Assembly (NCBI GenBank): GCA_009928785.1
Contig: SABY01000017.1
Span: forward strand, 1-47,089
From: Clostridia bacterium
GTDB taxonomy: Bacteria; Bacteroidota; Bacteroidia; Bacteroidales; 4484-276
Length of the DNA: 47,089 nucleotides
Direction of reading: 5' to 3'
Shown here: piece after piece, positions 41,983-47,089 of the stretch
How the letters are laid out: each line of letters opens with the position of its first letter
How positions within the stretch are numbered: the stretch's first letter is position 1
Notes under the pieces: generated by a model
The model's input: the letters and a program-made list of their open reading frames with translations, nothing else
Databases searched by the model: none
Told to the model about the DNA's origin: nothing
Position numbers and translations under genes: made by a program

Positions 41983-43602
41983 ATGGCTGAATATAAAGAA
42001 ACACCGAGGCAAAAGATGATCGCCATGATGTACCTGGTACTCACGGCGCTGCTGGCCTTGAATGTGTCAAAAGAAATGCTCGACGCCTTTGTGGTTGTAA
42101 ACGAAAGCGTGGAGCTGACCAACGAGAATTTCGCCAATAAAATTGACGATACTTACCTGGCCTTCAATAAAAAATACTCGAACGACCCGGTGAAGGTAAA
42201 GCCCTATTTGGACAAAGCGCAGCAAGCCAAACAAATGTCGGGCGAAATGGTAGCGTATATCACAAATTTGAAATACGAGCTTATTGCCCGCACCGAGAAA
42301 ATACCCGTTGATTCTGCAAGGATTTCAAAGCTTGGAAAATTAAAAAATAAAGACGACTACGACACGCCTACCAACTTTTTTATGGGCGATAGCGAGGATG
42401 GCAGCAAGGGATATGGTAGCGAGCTGAAAAATAAAATTGACAGCTACCGGCAAAATATGCATGAATTGCTGAGTGCCGACGAGAGAACCATGGTAAAGTT
42501 GGGCTTGAAAACCGATGGCAAATACGAGGATGCCAATGGCGAGCGCCTCAACTGGGTACAATATAATTTCTACCATACCATTCTTGCCGCCGATGTGGCC
42601 ATCCTCAACAAAATCATCTCCGAGGTTTACAATGCCGAATTTGATATTGTGAACTTTCTGTTGGACGCTGTGGACGCCAAAGATTTTAAGTATGATGTTA
42701 TCGATGCCAAGGTGCTGCCACAAAAAGACTACGTCTTTATTGGTGACGAATACAAAGCTGAAGTAATTGTAGCAGCCTACAGCACCACCCAAAATCCTGA
42801 AGTATTTCTGAGAATGGGTGTCGATTCGCTTCCGATAAGTCAGTTGTCTTCGGCCAGGTCCATTGAAGGAAAAGGTGGCAAAGTGAAGTTTACGATTCCT
42901 GCCAGCAGCGAAGGTGTACAAAAATATGCCGGCGTGATCCGTGTAAAAAGTGGTACCGGTACAATTCAGGACTATTTTTTCCGCAATGAATTTACCGTAG
43001 GTCGCCCGGCCACCACCATTTCGGCTACCAAGATGAATGTATTTTATATAGGTGTGGATAACCCGGTGGATATTTCTGTTCCCGGCGTTCCTATCGATCA
43101 AACCCGTGCCGAGATAAGCTACGGAACTTTGAAGCGCAATCCGCAGGACGACAGTTGGGTTGTACAGGTAGCCAAAGCGCCCACACAGGGCAAGAATCTG
43201 GTTACTATCAGCGTGTTTATGCAGGAAGGTGGCAAGACCAAGAAAATGGGTGAAACAGTGTTCCGCCTGAAAAATGTTCCTGATCCCATTGCTAAAATTG
43301 CCAACCAAACCGAAGGCAACATTAGCAAAACAGCCCTCAAATATTCATCCACCATTGTCGCCAAGATGCCCGACGATTTCGACTTCGATCTTACTTTCCG
43401 CGTCACCTCTTTTGATATGGTGTACACCCGTGGCGAAACGGTAATGCGCGAAACGGCAACCGGTGGTAATTTTACTGAAAAGATGCTGCAATACATCGAC
43501 AATGCGCGTACCGGTCAGCGGGTCACGTTCGAGAAAATCATCGCACGGGGTCCCGACGGAACCGACAGGCATCTTAATCCGATCAACTTAACGATAAATT
43601 AG
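41983..43602 (+). CDS. gldM: T9SS motor protein GldM/PorM
   Basis: 539 aa. One N-terminal membrane helix in MIAMMYLVLTALLALNVSKEML, then a long periplasmic part: helical D1 (about 60-220) and three Ig-like domains to the end. It spans the periplasm from the GldL motor to the GldKN ring. 35 bp after gldL. Confidence 0.96.
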   Translation: MAEYKETPRQKMIAMMYLVLTALLALNVSKEMLDAFVVVNESVELTNENFANKIDDTYLAFNKKYSNDPVKVKPYLDKAQQAKQMSGEMVAYITNLKYELIARTEKIPVDSARISKLGKLKNKDDYDTPTNFFMGDSEDGSKGYGSELKNKIDSYRQNMHELLSADERTMVKLGLKTDGKYEDANGERLNWVQYNFYHTILAADVAILNKIISEVYNAEFDIVNFLLDAVDAKDFKYDVIDAKVLPQKDYVFIGDEYKAEVIVAAYSTTQNPEVFLRMGVDSLPISQLSSARSIEGKGGKVKFTIPASSEGVQKYAGVIRVKSGTGTIQDYFFRNEFTVGRPATTISATKMNVFYIGVDNPVDISVPGVPIDQTRAEISYGTLKRNPQDDSWVVQVAKAPTQGKNLVTISVFMQEGGKTKKMGETVFRLKNVPDPIAKIANQTEGNISKTALKYSSTIVAKMPDDFDFDLTFRVTSFDMVYTRGETVMRETATGGNFTEKMLQYIDNARTGQRVTFEKIIARGPDGTDRHLNPINLTIN

Positions 43603-43622
43603 AAAACTTAAAATTCAAGGAT

Positions 43623-44501
43623 ATGAATAATAGCGTTTTGAAATTTTCACTCCTGATACTGTTTTTGGCTACTATGAGCCTGGCCCAGGCGCAGCCTGCC
43701 AACCAGGTGCAACTGGTGAGCAACATACGCGACAAAGCCTACGACCGTGTGCACATCGACGACCATAAGCCCATCTCCTATCCCTATCTGCGCGAGTCGG
43801 ATGTGTTCTGGGAAAAACGTGTCTGGCGGGTGATCGACCTGAAAGAAAAAATCAACCAGCCGCTTTATTTTCCTGAAATCCCACAAGGACGCTGGCGCAG
43901 CCTGATGCAGATATTGTACGATGCACTGCTTGGCGGGGAAATAACGGCCTATGAATACACCCTGGCTACCGACAACTTTGAGGAGTTGATACCGATGACG
44001 GCCAGTCAAATGGAGGCAACGCTTGCCGATACCATCATCGTACCGGTGCAGGACCCTAACGATCCTAACAACTTCATCAACGAACGCGTTGCCAAAGATT
44101 TCGAGCCGAAGTCCGTAACCCGTTTCCTGATTAAGGAGGACTGGATTTTTGATAAACAGCGCTCCGAAATGCAGGTGCGCATCCTGGGCATCTGCCCCAT
44201 GCGCCCCGCTCAGCTCGAAGATGGAACCTATGCCGGATACGAAAACCTCTTCTGGCTTTATTATCCCGACATCCGCCCGTTGTTGTCGCGCTTCGAGGTA
44301 TTCAACCGACAGAACAGCGCCAGCCGTCTTACCTACGACGAACTGCTCCTGGCGCGCCGCTTTGGCAGCTACATCGTAAAAGAAGACAACGTTTACAACC
44401 GCGAAATCCAGGAATATGCCAAAGGTGTGGATGCGCTGCTCGAAGCCGACCGCATCAAAGAAGACATCCGCGACTTTGAAAGCGAACTATGGGTGTATTA
44501 A
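43623..44501 (+). CDS. gldN: T9SS ring protein GldN/PorN
   Basis: 292 aa. Signal peptide (about 1-22, ending AQAQP) and the family pattern HIDDHKPISYPYLRESDVFWEKRVWRVIDL, KEDWIFDKQRSEMQVRILGI, FWLYYPDIRPLL. It forms the periplasmic ring with GldK and meets the tip of GldM. 20 bp after gldM; followed by the operon terminator at 44557-44586. Confidence 0.96.
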   Translation: MNNSVLKFSLLILFLATMSLAQAQPANQVQLVSNIRDKAYDRVHIDDHKPISYPYLRESDVFWEKRVWRVIDLKEKINQPLYFPEIPQGRWRSLMQILYDALLGGEITAYEYTLATDNFEELIPMTASQMEATLADTIIVPVQDPNDPNNFINERVAKDFEPKSVTRFLIKEDWIFDKQRSEMQVRILGICPMRPAQLEDGTYAGYENLFWLYYPDIRPLLSRFEVFNRQNSASRLTYDELLLARRFGSYIVKEDNVYNREIQEYAKGVDALLEADRIKEDIRDFESELWVY

Positions 44502-44556
44502 GCCTGATATAGGTACATCGGTAGCTTTCGCTAAATATTTATAAAAACTAATCGAA

Positions 44557-44586
44557 ACTCCTTACCCTTTGCGGTGAGGAGTTTTT
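44557..44586 (+). terminator. Rho-independent terminator of the gldKLMN operon
   Basis: ACTCCTTACC (44557-44566) pairs with GGTGAGGAGT (44573-44582) (one T-G pair), loop CTTTGC, then TTTTT. 55 bp after the gldN stop. Its loop holds the TTTG that serves as the recG -33 box. Confidence 0.8.
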
Positions 44587-44598
44587 GGTTTAAATTTG
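44568..44598 (+). promoter_or_regulatory. Promoter of recG (TTTG-N19-TAAATTTG)
   Basis: TTTG at 44568-44571 and TAAATTTG at 44591-44598, exactly 19 nt apart, matching both Bacteroidota boxes. The transcript would start near 44605, 15 nt before the ATG at 44620. Confidence 0.7.
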
Positions 44599-44619
44599 CA
44601 CCTAATTAATAATAGCGGC

Positions 44620-46725
44620 ATGGCAGACGATTTTCTATCTACACCCATCGAATTCCTCAAAGGCGTCGGACCTGCACGTGCCGAGTTGCTCCGCAAAGAA
44701 CTTGGCATCCACACTTTCAGGCATCTGCTCCATTATTTCCCTTTTCGATACATCGACCGCAGCCAATTCTTGTCCGTTAGCGACATCGACAGTGAGGAGG
44801 TATGGATTCAGATAAAAGGACGCATCAGCCAGCTTCGCGAAACAGGTGCCGGACGTGCCCGACGCCTCACCGGTGTGTTTACAGACAGCAGCGGAAGCAT
44901 CGGGCTGGTTTGGTTTCAGGGCGTAAAGTGGGTAAAGGAAAAGATAAAACCCAATCTTGAATATGTTGCCTTTGGCAAACCGACGCTCTTTAACGGGCAA
45001 TGGCAGTTGGCGCATCCCGAAATTGAAGCTGCCATCGATCTGGAAGCAGGGCCGGGAGGCGTATTGCAGCCGGTTTATAATTCCGGGGAGAAACTGCGCC
45101 AGCGTGGCCTCGACAGCCGCGGGCTGGCACGACTTACCCGCACATTGGTGTCGATGATCACCGAGCCGATGTCCGAAACATTGCCACAGACTATCGTTGA
45201 GCGCCTGCATTTGCTTTCCTGCCACGAGGCATTGATAAATATTCATCATCCTGCCGACCAGAAAATTCTCGACAGGTCTATCGCACGGCTGAAATTTGAG
45301 GAGCTGTTTTATATACAAATACTTTTATTGCGGCAGAAATTTCTGCGCACCACCTTCACCCGCGGACATGCTTTCCAGGTAGTGGGCGAGCATTTTAATA
45401 ACTTTTTTCATAATTGCCTTCCTTTCGAACTCACCGATGCACAAAAACGCGTGATCCGTGAGATACGTGCCGACATGGGAACAGGCCGCCAGATGAACCG
45501 CCTGCTGCAGGGCGACGTGGGCAGCGGTAAAACGCTGGTGGCGCTGATGTGCATGCTTATCGCCATCGACAATGGTTTTCAATGCGCACTCATGGCTCCT
45601 ACTGAAATATTGGCGCAGCAGCATTTTGCTACATTGCAACGTTTTCTTAAAGACTTACCGCTGGAAGTAAAACTACTCACAGGTTCTGTGAAAGCGGCTG
45701 CCCGAAAAGTGATTCATGAAAATCTCGAATCCGGTAAGCTCAATATCCTTGTCGGGACACATGCTTTGATTGAAGACAAAGTATTGTTTCACAATTTGGG
45801 GCTGGTGGTCATCGACGAGCAACATCGTTTTGGCGTGGAGCAGCGGGCACGGCTGTGGAAAAAAAATACCGTTGCTCCGCATGTGCTGGTGATGACCGCC
45901 ACACCAATACCACGCACGCTGGCCATGACCGTATATGGCGACCTGGACACTTCGGTAATCGACGAGCTGCCGCCAGGACGTAGGCCCATTAAGACAGTGC
46001 ATTATTTTGATAGTAAAAGGGCGCAGCTTTTCAACTTTATGCGCAGCCAGATTGCTGAAGGGCGTCAGATTTATGTGGTTTATCCATTAATACATGAATC
46101 GGAAAAACTCGATCTGAAAGATTTGATGGACGGCTACGACAGCATTACCCGTTCTTTTCCGTTGCCGGAATATGCCGTGAGTATTGTGCATGGTCAGATG
46201 AAACCTGCCGACAAAGACTATGAGATGCAGCGCTTTGTGCGGGGCGAAACACAGATAATGGTGGCTACAACCGTGATAGAAGTAGGCGTGGACGTGGCCA
46301 ACGCTTCGGTGATGGTGATAGAAAATGCCGAGCGGTTTGGCCTTTCTCAGCTTCACCAGTTGCGCGGCAGGGTTGGGCGTGGCGCCGATCAGTCGTACTG
46401 CATATTGATGAGCGGCTACAAACTCTCCAAAGAAGGAAAGCTGCGATTGCAAACCATGGTGGATACAAATAATGGCTTTGAGATTGCCGAAGTGGACATG
46501 CGATTGCGCGGCCCTGGCGACATGCAAGGCACCCAACAAAGCGGTGTGCTCGATCTTAAAATTGCCGATTTAATAAAAGACGAAAAAATATTGCGCTATG
46601 CCCGCGATCTGGCCACCGAAATACTCACCGACGACCCGCAACTGCAAAAAGCCGAAAACACCCTCCTTGCCACACAGCTTTTTCAGTTGCAAAAACATCG
46701 CTACGATTGGAGCCGCATTAGTTGA
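44620..46725 (+). CDS. recG: ATP-dependent DNA helicase RecG
   Basis: 701 aa from ATG 44620; a TTG at 44596 is inside the -7 box. Wedge/OB domain in the first ~200 residues (IEFLKGVGPARAELL, TGVFTDSSGSIGLVWF), then helicase domains with Walker A GDVGSGKT (298-305), DEQH (399-402), MTATPIPRTLAM, and the late TTVIEVGVDVANASVMVIENAERFGLSQLHQLRGRVGRG cut into motifs V and VI. It reverses stalled replication forks and processes branched DNA. It has its own promoter behind the gld terminator. Confidence 0.96.
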   Translation: MADDFLSTPIEFLKGVGPARAELLRKELGIHTFRHLLHYFPFRYIDRSQFLSVSDIDSEEVWIQIKGRISQLRETGAGRARRLTGVFTDSSGSIGLVWFQGVKWVKEKIKPNLEYVAFGKPTLFNGQWQLAHPEIEAAIDLEAGPGGVLQPVYNSGEKLRQRGLDSRGLARLTRTLVSMITEPMSETLPQTIVERLHLLSCHEALINIHHPADQKILDRSIARLKFEELFYIQILLLRQKFLRTTFTRGHAFQVVGEHFNNFFHNCLPFELTDAQKRVIREIRADMGTGRQMNRLLQGDVGSGKTLVALMCMLIAIDNGFQCALMAPTEILAQQHFATLQRFLKDLPLEVKLLTGSVKAAARKVIHENLESGKLNILVGTHALIEDKVLFHNLGLVVIDEQHRFGVEQRARLWKKNTVAPHVLVMTATPIPRTLAMTVYGDLDTSVIDELPPGRRPIKTVHYFDSKRAQLFNFMRSQIAEGRQIYVVYPLIHESEKLDLKDLMDGYDSITRSFPLPEYAVSIVHGQMKPADKDYEMQRFVRGETQIMVATTVIEVGVDVANASVMVIENAERFGLSQLHQLRGRVGRGADQSYCILMSGYKLSKEGKLRLQTMVDTNNGFEIAEVDMRLRGPGDMQGTQQSGVLDLKIADLIKDEKILRYARDLATEILTDDPQLQKAENTLLATQLFQLQKHRYDWSRIS

Positions 46726-46858
46726 GCATGGGAATAAATCCATTGCTTTCATGACATAAAATCAAAACCCAAATTCTAAATGACAAATAAATTCCAAATC
46801 TCAAATTTCAAATACGCGTAATGGTTTGGTTTATTGAAATTTGTCTATTGTAATTTAT

Positions 46859-47089
46859 TTGGAACTTGTCTTCTTGTAATTTATTTGGAACTTGTCATCT
46901 TGTAATTTATTTGGAACTTGTCTTCTTGTAATTTGGAACTTGTCTTCTTGAAATTTATTTGGAGCTTGTCTTCTTGTAATTTATTTGGAGCTTGTCTTCT
47001 TGTAATTTATTTGGAACTTGTCTTCTTGTAATTTATTTGGAACTTGTCTTCTTGTAATTTATTTGGAACTTGTCTTCTTGTAATTTATT
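46859..47089 (+). repeat. 26-bp tandem repeat array running off the window
   Basis: Nine copies of a 26-bp unit starting TTGGAACTTGTCTTCTTGTA begin at 46859, 46885, 46911, 46933, 46959, 46985, 47011, 47037 and 47063. The third unit lacks 4 bp, and two units have GAGC for GAAC. The array continues past the end of the window. The A/T-rich lead-in (46752-46850) holds the inverse motif AAATAAATTCCAAAT. No coding potential is apparent in 46726-47089. Confidence 0.95.

Noticed and set aside
46859..47089. CRISPR array at the window end
   Set aside because: 26-bp units follow one another with no unique spacers; simple tandem repeat.
1..47089. tRNA or rRNA genes
   Set aside because: I looked in the gaps for cloverleaf-like sequences with GTTCRANYC arms and a CCA-type end and found none I could support.

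Overview
The window is chromosomal DNA from a member of the Bacteroidota, most likely Bacteroidales or a close relative. Three things point there: a complete gldK-gldL-gldM-gldN (porKLMN) type IX secretion block with a PorP/SprF gene and a PorW/SprE gene; proteins carrying the C-terminal T9SS sorting domain; and promoter -7 boxes of the Bacteroidota form TAnnTTTG. All identities come from reading the sequence and from knowledge of protein families. No database search was run.

Layout. 1-3.0 kb: a coiled-coil lipoprotein, a Bax-inhibitor-1-like membrane protein and fabD. 3.1-4.0 kb: an overlapping DUF6922/AbiEii nucleotidyltransferase pair. 4.0-9.4 kb: an eight-gene minus-strand arsenic-type operon (arsR, an ArsE-like redoxin, an ArsF-like periplasmic CxxC protein, an ArsG/CcdA-like membrane protein, a CSC-motif permease, an unknown protein, thioredoxin-type arsC and acr3). 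Three GTTCG-N8-CGAAC-like sites in this operon look like its own ArsR operators. 9.6-18.5 kb: a secreted subtilase, a Ste24-type protease, a MITE-like element next to a disrupted small gene, a VWA protein, fabG, a Nudix hydrolase and a CtpA-type protease. 18.6-22.2 kb: rsmI, then the operon ftsX-DUF3098-uppP-truB. 22.3-25.3 kb: a DUF2271/PKD T9SS cargo protein, an outer-membrane protein, an unknown exported protein and a TRL-family lipoprotein. 25.4-29.2 kb: a cyclic-nucleotide-domain/aspartate ammonia-lyase fusion, an HD phosphohydrolase, and a bactofilin/AtpZ/AtpI-like trio. 29.3-36.9 kb: porW, an M23 peptidase, dxr, rseP and a PAS-LuxR regulator. 37.1-38.1 kb: a promoter plus a long hairpin, then an unknown gene. 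38.3-44.5 kb: porP and gldKLMN. 44.6-46.7 kb: recG. The window ends inside a 26-bp tandem repeat.

How it fits together. Much of the window serves the envelope: T9SS core and accessory parts, two T9SS cargo proteins, several membrane proteases (CtpA, Ste24, RseP), peptidoglycan functions (UppP, FtsX, an M23 peptidase) and lipid and isoprenoid synthesis (FabD, FabG, DXR). The ars operon is the clearest accessory module. It combines inorganic arsenate/arsenite resistance with a CxxC redox relay and a second permease, and carries one protein I do not recognise.

Most promising for follow-up: the ArsR operator set and the unknown ars-operon protein, the structured element at 37.2 kb, the aspartase with a sensor domain whose ligand-binding arginine looks replaced, the MITE-like element, and several unusual translation starts (three TTG-AAA-AA starts; one TTG preceded by a perfect Shine-Dalgarno).
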